From positions 1 to 20,028 of IMG/VR virus record IMGVR_UViG_3300034062_000826: a DNA stretch of 20,028 nucleotides; one strand, written 5' to 3'. Numbering within the stretch: position 1 is the first letter of the stretch; the number at the start of each line of letters is the position of its first letter. Under the pieces are notes generated by a model. It searched no databases and had not been told where the DNA came from. It saw only the letters and a list, made by a program, of their open reading frames with translations. Shown here piece after piece: positions 7,131 through 15,092 of this stretch. The DNA is from a virus. The translations under genes and the position numbers were made by a program.

Positions 7131-8765
7131 ATGGCTAACCAAGCAATCGCCCTTCAAGCCCGCGCACCGCAAGGCAACTTCTTGGCGCCTGCGATCCAGC
7201 AGGGCGCGCAGTTCATCAACATGATGTCGCAGCAGCGCGCCGCTGAACGCCAGGCAGCGGCGCAAGAACAGTCAATGCGGCTTCAGATGGCTGGTGAAGG
7301 ACGGGCCGCAGCGGAAGCGGCGCGGGCGGCTGAATTGCAACCGTTTAAGGTCGAGGAAGCCAAAACTAAATCAATCAAAGATGCTATCGAGGTTGGCATG
7401 GAGTTCAACAAATACATCAACACGTCTGCGGCAGACGCTAACTCGCCGGAAGATTTCCGTGCGTTTGCGGCGGACATTGCGGCTAACCCTTTGTTTCAAT
7501 CAAATATATTTAAAAATGGGTTGGCGCAAGTCGTTGCGTCTATACCAAACGACCCCGCGCAGTTTCCTGAGTGGAAACGTCAAACCGGCCTCAAGACTGT
7601 CGCCCGCGACAAACTCTACAAGGCCGAATTGATTAAACAGGAGACCGCAGACGGTACGCGTTATCTTGCCGTTGATCCGTATGGGGATGGCAGCGCGTCA
7701 GTTGTACCGGGGTCGGAAATCAACCTCGGCCAAGAGATTACCTACCTCAAAGGTGGCGATGGCTCGTACATCCCCATGCCGAAGCGTATGGCGCCGGCTG
7801 GTGATGGCTTGGTTGGCGGCGCCCGCGGCGGCGGTGGTGGTGTTACACCAGTGGCTACGGCGCTTCAGACCAACCCAGGCGCGATCCGCGATGGTGGGTT
7901 TGCGCGTTCACAGCCCGGCTACGCCGGCGCCAGCGGCGGTTTTGCTACGTTTGATACGCCGCAAGCAGGCGTTGCCGCGCAGGAAAACTTGCTGCGTAAG
8001 GATTACGTTGGCAGGGGCTTTAACACGATCAACAAGATCGTTAGCCGCTACGCACCTCCCGGCGGCGAGAACCCGCCCGCGGCTGTTGCTAACTACAAGA
8101 AATACGTTGCCCAGCAGACCGGCATTGACATGGACGCGCCGATCACTGCCGCGCAAGTCCCGGCGATTGCAGCGGCTATGCGTCAGTTTGAAACTGGACA
8201 ACGTCCCGCTGGCGCACCTGCTGCCGCGCCTGCGGCTGGCGGCGGCATTCAGTTTGGCGTGCCTATCCCCGGCACCAGCAAACCGCCAAAGCCTAAAGCG
8301 GGAGAGATTTCGCCGGAGAAAAAACTGGCGCGGGATAGGGCGGTTCAAGATTTGTACGACGCGGTCGTGGATGCCCAGAAAAAAGGCCATCTTGTTTCTG
8401 ATAGGCAAAGTTTTATGGCAAATCGGGCGCAAGAACTTCGGCAGGGGCGCGCGTATCTGCCGGGTGGCACAGAACAAAAGTCAAGCGTAGAGACTATTGA
8501 AGCAACAGCGGCTCAACTTTTGCGTCAATTGATTGAAAAAGGCACATCTGGTACGCTGAACGCATTGGGGGAGCAGAAGCTATTTTTGCGGAGCGTCGGC
8601 GGCGCTGATTCTACTTACGAAACACGCATGAATGCAATCCGCAATTTTGCTAAACAGAATGGCATAGCGTTGAATGATTACGCTTCTGATAAACCGCAAG
8701 CGTTAAACGCTGAAACACCGACAAGCAAACTGTCGTCAAAAACCCGCGCAAAATACGGATTATAA
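7131..8765 (+). CDS. ejection-type virion protein with P5-like (putative peptidoglycan-active) domain
   Basis: This is a 544-residue protein; ATG 7131 follows AAGGACGG. Residues 1-90 are Gln/Ala/Glu-rich and probably helical. Residues about 247-356 form a recognisable module: NPGAIRDGGFARS, FATFDTPQAGVAAQENLLRK, INKIVSRYAPPGGENPPAA and NYKKYVAQQTG. This resembles the 'structural protein P5' type domain found in phage virions, thought to help pass through peptidoglycan. Gly- and Pro-rich linkers flank it on both sides (for example GGARGGGGG). The last 170 residues are helical and charged. The place between gp7-like and the long internal protein matches P22 gp20 by order, but sequence similarity to gp20 is not claimed. 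Catalytic residues cannot be fixed by eye. Confidence 0.65.
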   Translation: MANQAIALQARAPQGNFLAPAIQQGAQFINMMSQQRAAERQAAAQEQSMRLQMAGEGRAAAEAARAAELQPFKVEEAKTKSIKDAIEVGMEFNKYINTSAADANSPEDFRAFAADIAANPLFQSNIFKNGLAQVVASIPNDPAQFPEWKRQTGLKTVARDKLYKAELIKQETADGTRYLAVDPYGDGSASVVPGSEINLGQEITYLKGGDGSYIPMPKRMAPAGDGLVGGARGGGGGVTPVATALQTNPGAIRDGGFARSQPGYAGASGGFATFDTPQAGVAAQENLLRKDYVGRGFNTINKIVSRYAPPGGENPPAAVANYKKYVAQQTGIDMDAPITAAQVPAIAAAMRQFETGQRPAGAPAAAPAAGGGIQFGVPIPGTSKPPKPKAGEISPEKKLARDRAVQDLYDAVVDAQKKGHLVSDRQSFMANRAQELRQGRAYLPGGTEQKSSVETIEATAAQLLRQLIEKGTSGTLNALGEQKLFLRSVGGADSTYETRMNAIRNFAKQNGIALNDYASDKPQALNAETPTSKLSSKTRAKYGL

Positions 8766-8768
8766 TAT

Positions 8769-11213
8769 ATGGCTACTGTCGCGCAACTAGAAGCCGCTCT
8801 GATGAAAGCCGACGCTGCGGGTGATGACGCGGCGGCGCGCGAAATCGCGGCAGAAATCAAACGTGTGCGCGCTGTTCAGCCTTCGGCGCAACCAAAAAGC
8901 ACTTCCGTTGGCAGGGGAACCGCAATCAGTAAAGGTTCTGCGCGGGGTCTTAGTGATGTGTCCGATACGCTGGTCAAAGCCGCCGCAAATATCGTTGATA
9001 GGTTTGGTGTTTCGCCCGCTGAAGCTGTGGCTTGGGCGGCTGAAAACGTCAGCGGCTACAGCAAAGCCGACGCGGCTAAAATCGCGGATAACCTTACAAA
9101 ACTACCCAATTTCCAGACCATCGTGGAAGCTGGATCGCAAGCTAACAAAGACCGCGATAAAGCCGTGCAGGCGGAATACCCATATTCATATGGTGGCGCT
9201 CGTGTAGGGGGGCAAGTATTTGGCACTGCCCTTTTACCGGGTCTTGCGGGTAAAGCTGTTGCCCGCGTAGCTGGCGGTACAAAGGTAGGTAAGACCGCAG
9301 CGACCGCGCTGGGGTCTAGCGGATTTACGACAGGTCTGTTGCCGACACGCGCAGCCGTAAAAACAGGGTTGGCGCAAGCCCCAAAACTTGTTGATCGTGT
9401 TGTAGATATAGCTGTTCGCGGTGCGGCTGGTGCAACGGTAGGCGCTGGCACAAGTGCTGCTTCAGGGCAGGACGTAGGTTTAGGCACCGCTATAGGTGCG
9501 CTTATGCCAACGGTAGGGTCTGCAACTTTCCGTACTGTAACGGACAAAGTCTTGCTGCCTACCTGGGAGCGTCTGTCTGGGCAGCTTGGGGTTCAGCGGG
9601 CCGCCGCCATATTCCGTGATTCGTTTAACATGACCATTCAAGAGGTGCGCGCCCTTGCCCGCAGCGCCCAAGGCGATACGTCGTTTGCCAAAGTCGTGGC
9701 GCGATCCGGCGCTGAAGAACCAACTGTTCAAGCGTTGTTCAAAACGGTTTCAGAAGGTGCGGGCAAAAATGTTTACGCACCGCTTGAGCGCGCCGAAACA
9801 CAAGCCCAGCAAAATGTGCTTAACGCTATGGCGCGCGGCGGTACGGAACGCGAATCGCGTAATGTGCTGGCCCAAGGCAAGAGCGCGCTTGGTGAGCAAT
9901 ACGCCACCGCCCAAGAACGTGCGTTTGAACGAGCCAACCTCGGCGGCAAAGTCATCCCTAAATTGGAAACGCAAAGCGCGCAAGCAACGCAGGATGCCGC
10001 AACGCAATCTGAATTGGCCCGCCGTTTTACGTTGGGCGCAGAGCGGGCAGAAACGCGGCTTGGTCAAATGGAAGATGAGATGGCGGCGCTGGGGAAAGCA
10101 TTTGACCCTGCGGCTGTTGGCCGTGAGCGCGGTATCGCCGGCGCCATGACGCAACGCGGTGAGCAGGCTGCGCTTGGCGCTATTGGCTTGCGCGGTGAAG
10201 CAGCAGCAGCGCAGCAACAAATCGCTGACTTGGCCGCGCAAGGTATCCGCGCGCTTGAGACGCGGCCTCTCGCAAACCAAATTCGTGCAATGGCTAGTGC
10301 GGAAGGCGCTGGCGAAGTTCAGCGTAAAGCGTTGCTTGATGTAGCTAGGCAAATTGAAAACGAAGGCGCTATCATTCGAGCCGGCGATTTGGACGCTATC
10401 CGTCGCGGTGTTAATGTAACTATCGCGCGGCTCAATCAAGGGCTAGATGTGGGCAGCGTGAACAAAGCCGCCGCAGGCGTAGTAGGTCAAATCAAACCGC
10501 TTATCGACACTTCCATTGAAACCGCTGGCGGCCAAGGATACGGAGCGGCTAAGACCGCTTTTGCAACCGGCTCCACCGATCTAGAGCGCCAGGCTTTCGC
10601 TGGTGATTTGGCGGGTATGTTTGAGAAAAACCCGGCGCAGTTTGCGGCTACGGTTGGCGGCGAGCGCGGTACTACCGGCGCGGTTGAAGCGGCGTTCCCG
10701 CGGGGTGGGCGTCAAAACTTTGACATCCAAGAAATGATGGGTGTGCCGGGCGGCGCTGCTGGCCCATCACGTATGCCTGCCCTAGAAAATATCGCAAGCG
10801 AAGTCCGACTTAACCAAAACATGGCAAGGCAAGCCGCCGAAGGCGAAAACGTCGCTAAAAATCTACTTAAATTTCCACGGGAAGAAGTAGATATTTTCCA
10901 TAAATATTCGCCGCTGGGGATGACATACAACGCAGCAGATGCGTTGCTAAGGTTCACCAAAATTTTGTCGAACTCAGGGTTGGATGAACAAATCCAGAAG
11001 ACGCTGGCGCAAGGTTTCCGCAGTGGCCGAAGCGCCGAAGAATTGCTGATGACCCTCCCTCTGGCTGACCGCGCACAAGTAAGCCGCCGGTTGGCGGACA
11101 ATGGTCTTCTTGGTGCAAAGTCAATGCTGGGCATTTCATCGTTCAACGCTATGAACACGCCGCCCGACCAAGTTTTAGACAACAGAGTATCTGTCAACAG
11201 GATGAGGCGCTGA
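8769..11213 (+). CDS. large internal virion / DNA ejection protein, 814 residues
   Basis: The N-terminus (ATVAQLEAALMKADAAGDDA then AREIAAEIKRVRA) is a short helical hairpin often seen at the start of large phage ejection proteins. It is followed by a Ser/Lys/Gly linker. Residues about 130-260 contain Gly/Ala-rich hydrophobic stretches (VGGQVFGTALLPGLAGKAVA, RGAAGATVGAGTSAASG) that could cross or disturb membrane. From about 300 to 640 the protein is dominated by Ala, Gln, Glu and Arg and is probably long coiled helix. By order (third and longest after gp7-like) it would correspond to P22 gp16, though sequence similarity cannot be judged by eye. It starts 3 bases after the previous stop, with no strong Shine-Dalgarno site. 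Confidence 0.65.
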   Translation: MATVAQLEAALMKADAAGDDAAAREIAAEIKRVRAVQPSAQPKSTSVGRGTAISKGSARGLSDVSDTLVKAAANIVDRFGVSPAEAVAWAAENVSGYSKADAAKIADNLTKLPNFQTIVEAGSQANKDRDKAVQAEYPYSYGGARVGGQVFGTALLPGLAGKAVARVAGGTKVGKTAATALGSSGFTTGLLPTRAAVKTGLAQAPKLVDRVVDIAVRGAAGATVGAGTSAASGQDVGLGTAIGALMPTVGSATFRTVTDKVLLPTWERLSGQLGVQRAAAIFRDSFNMTIQEVRALARSAQGDTSFAKVVARSGAEEPTVQALFKTVSEGAGKNVYAPLERAETQAQQNVLNAMARGGTERESRNVLAQGKSALGEQYATAQERAFERANLGGKVIPKLETQSAQATQDAATQSELARRFTLGAERAETRLGQMEDEMAALGKAFDPAAVGRERGIAGAMTQRGEQAALGAIGLRGEAAAAQQQIADLAAQGIRALETRPLANQIRAMASAEGAGEVQRKALLDVARQIENEGAIIRAGDLDAIRRGVNVTIARLNQGLDVGSVNKAAAGVVGQIKPLIDTSIETAGGQGYGAAKTAFATGSTDLERQAFAGDLAGMFEKNPAQFAATVGGERGTTGAVEAAFPRGGRQNFDIQEMMGVPGGAAGPSRMPALENIASEVRLNQNMARQAAEGENVAKNLLKFPREEVDIFHKYSPLGMTYNAADALLRFTKILSNSGLDEQIQKTLAQGFRSGRSAEELLMTLPLADRAQVSRRLADNGLLGAKSMLGISSFNAMNTPPDQVLDNRVSVNRMRR

Positions 11214-11214
11214 C

Positions 11215-11382
11215 GTGACGACCATCGACCAGACCGAAGCGCGGCTGAACACGCATGAGGAGGTGTGCGCCTTGCGGTATGACGGCATCTGTGCGCGACT
11301 GAAACGTCTGGAGAATATCGGCGTAGGCGTGGCTGGCACGATCATCATGCTGCTGGTCACTATCGTAATGAAGATTAGCTAA
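11215..11382 (+). CDS. small XhlA/holin-like membrane protein, 55 residues, GTG start
   Basis: This frame is easily missed because it begins with GTG at 11215, one base after the previous stop; a GATGAGG site at 11201-11207 lies 7 bases upstream. The product starts (M)TTIDQTEARLNTHEEVCALR, a charged helix with heptad-like spacing through ARLKRLENI. It ends with one hydrophobic segment (GVGVAGTIIMLLVTIVM) and a short basic tail. This layout, a cytoplasmic helix then a single C-terminal membrane span, resembles XhlA-type haemolysin/holin accessory proteins and similar small proteins near phage lysis genes. It could aid host lysis or be an inner-membrane anchor. The TAA is at 11380-11382; 41 bases follow before the next gene. 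Confidence 0.6.
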   Translation: MTTIDQTEARLNTHEEVCALRYDGICARLKRLENIGVGVAGTIIMLLVTIVMKIS

Positions 11383-11423
11383 CCACCGCGGTCTGTTCAA
11401 AAGACTGCTTTGTAGGGTGATTC

Positions 11424-12470
11424 ATGGCAGTCAATCAGTACGACGTTGACCCAGAGGGCGACGCCAAAATTGCTGAGTTAGCCGCCGATCTCGGCAGTCA
11501 GAACGCAACAGCACTTCATCTAAACATCAGCCGGGCGGCGGTGCAGAACGCCTGCCGCCGTCATGTGGCGCGGACAGCCGCGGTTCTGTCGCTCGACACG
11601 CCCAAGGCAGACCCGCTGCCGCCAGCCGATCTGCCGTTTGCAGAGCGGCTGGCGCTGATGAAGAAGCGCAACGCACTGCGGATCGCGCACGCGCAGGCGC
11701 AAGCCTGGCAGACCGTGCGGATACCGATCAAAGGGCCATACGCCATCTGCTGGTTCGGCGATCCGCACCTCGACGATCCGTTCTGCGATCTGGTCGGCTT
11801 CGAGCGTGACGCGCGCATCTGCGCCGAAACCGAAGGGCTGTACGGCGCCAACGGCGGTGATTCGATCAACAACTGGGTGGGCAGGCTAGAGCGCCTGTAC
11901 GGCGAACAATCCGCCACGGTATCAGAAGGCTGGGAACTGGTCGAGTGGGCGCTGAAGCATCTAGGCGTCAACTGGCTGGTGTGGATTTTGGGCAACCACG
12001 ACACATGGAACTACGGCAAACGCATATTCGACGGCATGAACACCGAACGCATCCTGATGCGCGACTGGGACGCCAAGCTGCAACTGGCGTCGCCGTGCGG
12101 CGGTATCACCCGCGTCTGGGCGCGGCACGACTTCAAGGGCCACTCAATGTACAACGAGTTGCACGGCTTGAAGCGGGCGGCGATGATCGACGAACACGCC
12201 GACATCTACGCTGCGTTCCACCGGCACACGTTCGGCACCGGCCAGGGCGAGTTTGCCGGCGGGCGGCGCTACACGCTGGTGCGCGCCAAGGGCTACAAGG
12301 AGAGCGACGACTACGCGCTCAAGGGCCAGTTCGCAGAACAGCGCAGCGGACAGTCGGTCGTGACGGTCATCACGCCGCGCAACGGCGCTGCCCCGGCAGT
12401 CAGCGTGTTTGAGGATGTGCAGGAAGGCGCGGACTTCCTGACCTACAAGCGCAGAAAGGCTGGGTTGTGA
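11424..12470 (+). CDS. metallophosphoesterase with N-terminal helix-turn-helix
   Basis: This 348-residue protein carries the calcineurin-like phosphoesterase motifs in order: FGDPHLDD (111-118, Asp113 and His115), GGDSINNW (144-151), GNHD (190-193), ARHDFKGH (233-240) and FHRHT (265-269). These residues bind two metal ions that hydrolyse phosphate esters. Residues about 13-50 (AKIAELAADLGSQNATA then LHLNISRAAVQNACRRH) look like a DNA-binding helix-turn-helix. Phage relatives with this build exist, but the substrate (nucleic acid, nucleotide or protein) is not known. ATG 11424 has a GTAGGGTG site just upstream. The gene lies between the ejection genes and the lysis genes rather than among the replication genes on the other strand. 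Confidence 0.8.
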   Translation: MAVNQYDVDPEGDAKIAELAADLGSQNATALHLNISRAAVQNACRRHVARTAAVLSLDTPKADPLPPADLPFAERLALMKKRNALRIAHAQAQAWQTVRIPIKGPYAICWFGDPHLDDPFCDLVGFERDARICAETEGLYGANGGDSINNWVGRLERLYGEQSATVSEGWELVEWALKHLGVNWLVWILGNHDTWNYGKRIFDGMNTERILMRDWDAKLQLASPCGGITRVWARHDFKGHSMYNELHGLKRAAMIDEHADIYAAFHRHTFGTGQGEFAGGRRYTLVRAKGYKESDDYALKGQFAEQRSGQSVVTVITPRNGAAPAVSVFEDVQEGADFLTYKRRKAGL

Positions 12471-12525
12471 TCGACCTTCTGTGGTATTATACCTTCCGGT
12501 ACGGAAAACGCATGGGCGTTACGCA

Positions 12526-12918
12526 ATGAGCATTGTCCTTGGCCCCCGGTCTATCGCCCGTTTGCAGGACGTGCATCCTGACCTAGTGCGCGTTGTCCGC
12601 CGCGCTGCTGCCATGTCTAGTCTGGACTTCACTGTGCTGGAGGGGCTGCGAACGCTACCTAGGCAGAAGCAGTTGCTGGCGCAGGGTGCGACCCGCACGC
12701 TGAACTCTCGGCACCTGACTGGCCACGCTGTCGATCTGGCGCCAATGATCGGCGGCACCGTGTCGTGGGATTGGCCGCTGTATAACCGTCTGGCCAAGAT
12801 CGTGAAGGCGGCAGCGGCGCACGAAAAAGTCCCGATTGTCTGGGGCGGCGACTGGCGGACTTTCAAGGACGGCCCACATTGGGAATTACCGTGGAAGCAA
12901 TACCCCAAAGGAGAATGA
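12526..12918 (+). CDS. endolysin, M15-family D,D- or L-alanyl-D-glutamate peptidase
   Basis: This is a 130-residue peptidase of the VanY/T5-endolysin type that cuts peptidoglycan cross-links at lysis. The fold markers are EGLRTLPRQ (39-47), SRHLTGHAVDL (61-71; His63 and Asp70 match the SxHxxGxAxD zinc motif) and GGDWRTFKDGPHWEL (107-121; His118 as third zinc ligand with Asp115 and Glu120 nearby). ATG 12526 is chosen because the family begins close to LGPRSIARLQDVHPDL; an in-frame GTG at 12481 would add an atypical 15-residue tail without a good ribosome site. There is no signal peptide, so release needs a holin, which fits the small membrane protein directly downstream. Confidence 0.85.
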   Translation: MSIVLGPRSIARLQDVHPDLVRVVRRAAAMSSLDFTVLEGLRTLPRQKQLLAQGATRTLNSRHLTGHAVDLAPMIGGTVSWDWPLYNRLAKIVKAAAAHEKVPIVWGGDWRTFKDGPHWELPWKQYPKGE

Positions 12919-12919
12919 C

Positions 12920-13096
12920 ATGAAGTTTGTTTCTTGGCTTGTGAACCGGCTCAAAGAGCCTAGCACCTACGCCGGCGTCGCCAGCCTCGCGCTGGCGCTG
13001 GGCCTGACGGACGTGCAGTGGGAAGCCATCTCGGCAGCGGTTGCCGGTCTGGCTGGGCTTGCCGCCGTGTTCCTGATGGAAAAGCCTGAGGCGTGA
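12920..13096 (+). CDS. holin-like small membrane protein, 58 residues
   Basis: ATG 12920 follows AAAGGAG at 12907-12913 and lies one base after the endolysin stop. The protein has a basic amphipathic start (MKFVSWLVNRLKEPS), a hydrophobic segment (YAGVASLALALGL), a short polar turn (TDVQWEA) and a second hydrophobic segment (ISAAVAGLAGLAAVFLM), then EKPEA. Two membrane segments with a charged start and location between endolysin and spanins suggest the holin that permeabilises the inner membrane. It could instead be an antiholin or a pinholin-type protein. The TGA overlaps the GTG of the i-spanin gene (GTGA). Confidence 0.65.
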   Translation: MKFVSWLVNRLKEPSTYAGVASLALALGLTDVQWEAISAAVAGLAGLAAVFLMEKPEA

Positions 13097-13296
13097 TCAA
13101 ACTCCTGACGCTCTTGCTGTCGCTGCTTGACCGGGTGTTTACCGATTTCGGAAACGCCAAGCTGCGGGCGCAAGGGCGTCAGGATGCACAGGAGCAACTT
13201 GATGCGAATGTTGCCAAGGCTGAAGCCGCTATGGACGCTGACGATCCCGCTCGTCTTGACCGGCTGCGTGACAGGTTCGACCGCGCTCGTCGGTGA
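13093..13296 (+). CDS. i-spanin (Rz-like), 67 residues
   Basis: GTG 13093 overlaps the holin-like stop. The product has an N-terminal hydrophobic segment (IKLLTLLLSLLDRVF) that can anchor in the inner membrane, then a charged helical domain (NAKLRAQGRQDAQEQLDAN, then KAEAAMDADDPARLDRLRD) likely to form a coiled coil in the periplasm. This is the layout of Rz-type inner spanins, although 67 residues is short. The decisive support is the second gene in another frame over its 3' part, encoding a lipoprotein, which reproduces the nested or overlapping Rz/Rz1 arrangement. Together they would fuse the two membranes at the end of lysis, implying a Gram-negative host. Confidence 0.65.
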   Translation: MIKLLTLLLSLLDRVFTDFGNAKLRAQGRQDAQEQLDANVAKAEAAMDADDPARLDRLRDRFDRARR

Positions 13297-13438
13297 TTAC
13301 TGCCGCATCGCCAAGCCGATCAGCTACGACAGCAAGACGGACACCGCTGAAACGGTGAAGGCAATTGAGACGCACAACTCTACGTGGGTGTGTCTGTGTG
13401 AATCAGACTGTCCCGCCAGCACTGCAAATACCAAATAG
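13202..13438 (+). CDS. o-spanin (Rz1-like) outer-membrane lipoprotein, 78 residues
   Basis: ATG 13202 has AGGAG at 13190-13194, 7 bases upstream; the frame is open further upstream, but that start gives the proper signal peptide. The product begins MRMLPRLKPLWTLTIPLV and then LTGC, a lipobox with Cys22 as the lipidated residue. The mature part (VTGSTALVGDYCRIAKPIS, then ETHNSTWVCLCESDCPA) is short and has Cys34, Cys64, Cys66 and Cys70. It overlaps the i-spanin gene by 95 bases in another frame, like Rz1 over Rz. Its last 59 bases also overlap, in antisense, the end of the DUF3310 gene. Confidence 0.7.
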   Translation: MRMLPRLKPLWTLTIPLVLTGCVTGSTALVGDYCRIAKPISYDSKTDTAETVKAIETHNSTWVCLCESDCPASTANTK

Positions 13439-13610
13439 CCTTGCCGATCTCCTGCACCGTGGCGTCCTTATGCCCGGCGCGGCTCATGTACTTCAGCGCG
13501 TTCCCACGGCAGTAGCCGGCGAACTCCTCTGGCGACAGCTTGGCCTGGAGGTAGTCAATCGTCTCAATACCGCCGACCTTATAGTGGTCGGGATTAACTG
13601 CGTCCGTCAT
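13380..13610 (-). CDS. DUF3310-domain protein
   Basis: This 76-residue protein shows the DUF3310 pattern: VNPDHYKVGGIETIDYLQAK (5-24), then YCRGNALKYMSRAGHKD (33-49), then KAIWYLQCW (57-65). The family is common in phage early regions and is related to T7 gp1.7-type sequences, where a nucleotide-kinase role is described for the longer protein; whether this short version is enzymatic is unknown. ATG 13610 overlaps the upstream stop (ATGA), so it is the last gene of the coupled minus-strand operon. Its 3' end runs under the o-spanin gene of the opposite strand. Confidence 0.8.
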   Translation of the reverse strand: MTDAVNPDHYKVGGIETIDYLQAKLSPEEFAGYCRGNALKYMSRAGHKDATVQEIGKAIWYLQCWRDSLIHTDTPT

Positions 13611-13798
13611 GCGCCCAGCCTCGCCATCAGTTCGGCGCGCTCCCGCGCGTTACGCAGCATGGCGTACCGCTGGTGCAGGCGGCGCACGATCCCGATGCGG
13701 CGGCGCGTCGCCATCTCGTCGTCCAGCAGGCGCTTGACCTCGGCTTCCGACATGGACGTGAGCGTGGCGGCCAGCGACCGCCAATCAACCTTGTTCAT
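13607..13798 (-). CDS. small helical protein, 63 residues, function unknown
   Basis: ATG 13798 is preceded by AAGGAG inside the helicase 3' end, 8 bases upstream; the gene overlaps the helicase end by 14 bases and the DUF3310 start by 4. The product is almost wholly helical and basic: MSEAEVKRLLDDEMATRRR, then IGIVRRLHQRYAMLRNARER. I do not recognise a family beyond small phage proteins of similar composition next to helicases. The good ribosome site and coupling on both sides make it a real gene. It may bind nucleic acid or assist the helicase or the DUF3310 protein, but this is a guess from context. Confidence 0.65.
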   Translation of the reverse strand: MNKVDWRSLAATLTSMSEAEVKRLLDDEMATRRRIGIVRRLHQRYAMLRNARERAELMARLGA

Positions 13799-15092
13799 TC
13801 TTCAACTCCTTCATCGCTATGTCTGACACGGCACGCTTTTCGTGAAGGGCCGCCCAGATGCGTTCGTCAATCGTTTTTTCGGTCAGCATCACGTAGACCC
13901 ACACCGCATGGCGCTGCCCACCGCGGTGCAGGCGTCCGACTGTCTGCTCGTACAACTCCAGCGACCACGGCAGCGACACGAACACCATGTGGCAGCCGCC
14001 GTGCTGAAGGTTCAGGCCGTGGCCTGCGGACTTCGGATGCACCAGCAGCAGTTCGACCTTGCCGGCGTTCCACCGCTCAATCACGTCCTTGTCCTCTATG
14101 GTCTGGGCGTGCGGGAAACGCCGGCGCAGTTCGGCCAGTTCCTCTTGGTAGTTGTACACCACGATGGTGTTGGCGCGCTGGTTCTCATCCAGCAGTTCCT
14201 CCAGCCGGTCAAACTTGTGGCTGCTGAACCAATGCACCGGCAGCGGCCCCTCGCGGTTGTAGACGAACCCCGACGCCATCTGTTGCAGCTTGGTCGTCAC
14301 CGACGCGGCGTTCTGGGCGATGACGCGGTCGTCGCCGAACTTGACGACGTAGTCGCGCTTCATCTTCTCATACGGCCCGCGATCCGCAAGCTGAACCCGC
14401 GTCTCAACGACATGGCACGGCGGCAGCTTGTCCTTGTAGTCGCCTGGGTCAAGCACGAACGTCGCCGGCTTGATCCGTTCCATCACCTGTTCCAGCGCGC
14501 CGGGTGCCGGCGTCCACTGACCAAACTCGCGGTTGACGCAGTGGAAGTACTGCTGGAGGAACGCGCCCTTGGCGCGGCCCAGCAAGCCTTGGTCAATGAT
14601 CTTGCACTGGCCAAACACATCCTCAAGGCCGTTCGACGTGAACGAGCCTGTCAATCCCCACCGTATCGCCATCGTAGACATAAGTTTCTCCAGTGTTTTG
14701 AACCGCTTCCCGCTGGGGTTCTTCAGCCGCGTCAGTTCGTCGAACACGACGCCGTCAAAACCTGACAAATCCTCTAGCTTATCAAGGTTGTCGTAGTTGA
14801 TCACGACCACAGGCGCGGCGCTGGCCAACGCCGCTTTACGCTGCGCCGGGGTGCCGACCGCCAGCGCCGGCGTGATGTTAGACCACTTCGGGGCTTCGAC
14901 CGGCCACACGTCCGTGCAGACGCGCTTGGGGGCAACCACCAGCCACCGCTTGACCAAGCCGTCGTTCAGCATCGCCTGCATGGCTGTCAGCGTGATCGCG
15001 GTCTTGCCAGCGCCCACCGGCGCCAAGATCATCGCCCGGTCGCGCTCGTACAGGAAGTCGGCGGCGTCGTCCTGGTAGGGGCGCAGTCTCAC
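13785..15092 (-). CDS. SNF2-like superfamily 2 DNA helicase/translocase
   Basis: This 435-residue protein has the SF2 motifs in order: RPYQ (4-7), Walker A APVGAGKT (24-31), FDELT (117-121, the DEAH-box position), LTGSF (147-151), and in the second RecA-like lobe HPKSAGHGLNLQ and QTVGRLHRGGQ with the arginine fingers. It would use ATP to move along double-stranded DNA and may open or remodel replication or recombination intermediates. Compact SNF2-like helicases of this kind are frequent in phages and often sit near VRR-NUC nucleases, as here. GTG 15092 overlaps the methyltransferase stop (GTGA), indicating coupled translation. Confidence 0.88.
   Translation of the reverse strand: MRLRPYQDDAADFLYERDRAMILAPVGAGKTAITLTAMQAMLNDGLVKRWLVVAPKRVCTDVWPVEAPKWSNITPALAVGTPAQRKAALASAAPVVVINYDNLDKLEDLSGFDGVVFDELTRLKNPSGKRFKTLEKLMSTMAIRWGLTGSFTSNGLEDVFGQCKIIDQGLLGRAKGAFLQQYFHCVNREFGQWTPAPGALEQVMERIKPATFVLDPGDYKDKLPPCHVVETRVQLADRGPYEKMKRDYVVKFGDDRVIAQNAASVTTKLQQMASGFVYNREGPLPVHWFSSHKFDRLEELLDENQRANTIVVYNYQEELAELRRRFPHAQTIEDKDVIERWNAGKVELLLVHPKSAGHGLNLQHGGCHMVFVSLPWSLELYEQTVGRLHRGGQRHAVWVYVMLTEKTIDERIWAALHEKRAVSDIAMKELKNEQG

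Noticed and set aside
7666-8490. 274-residue plus-strand frame inside the 544-residue virion protein gene
   Set aside because: Very rich in Arg, Leu and Ser with no motifs. Unlike the ORF in the methyltransferase gene, it shows no repeated or familiar pattern.
8761-8766. TATAAT, a perfect -10 box, just before the 814-residue protein
   Set aside because: There is no -35 match at 16-18 bases and the transcript would begin inside or at the start codon; likely chance at a TTA-TAA stop.
12494-12506. TTCCG-GTA-CGGAA inverted repeat before the endolysin gene
   Set aside because: The stem is only five bases with a three-base loop and no U tract; too weak to call an operator or terminator.
13842-14765. 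307-residue plus-strand frame opposite the SNF2-like helicase
   Set aside because: The helicase motifs are unmistakable on the minus strand; this frame has no domain signal.
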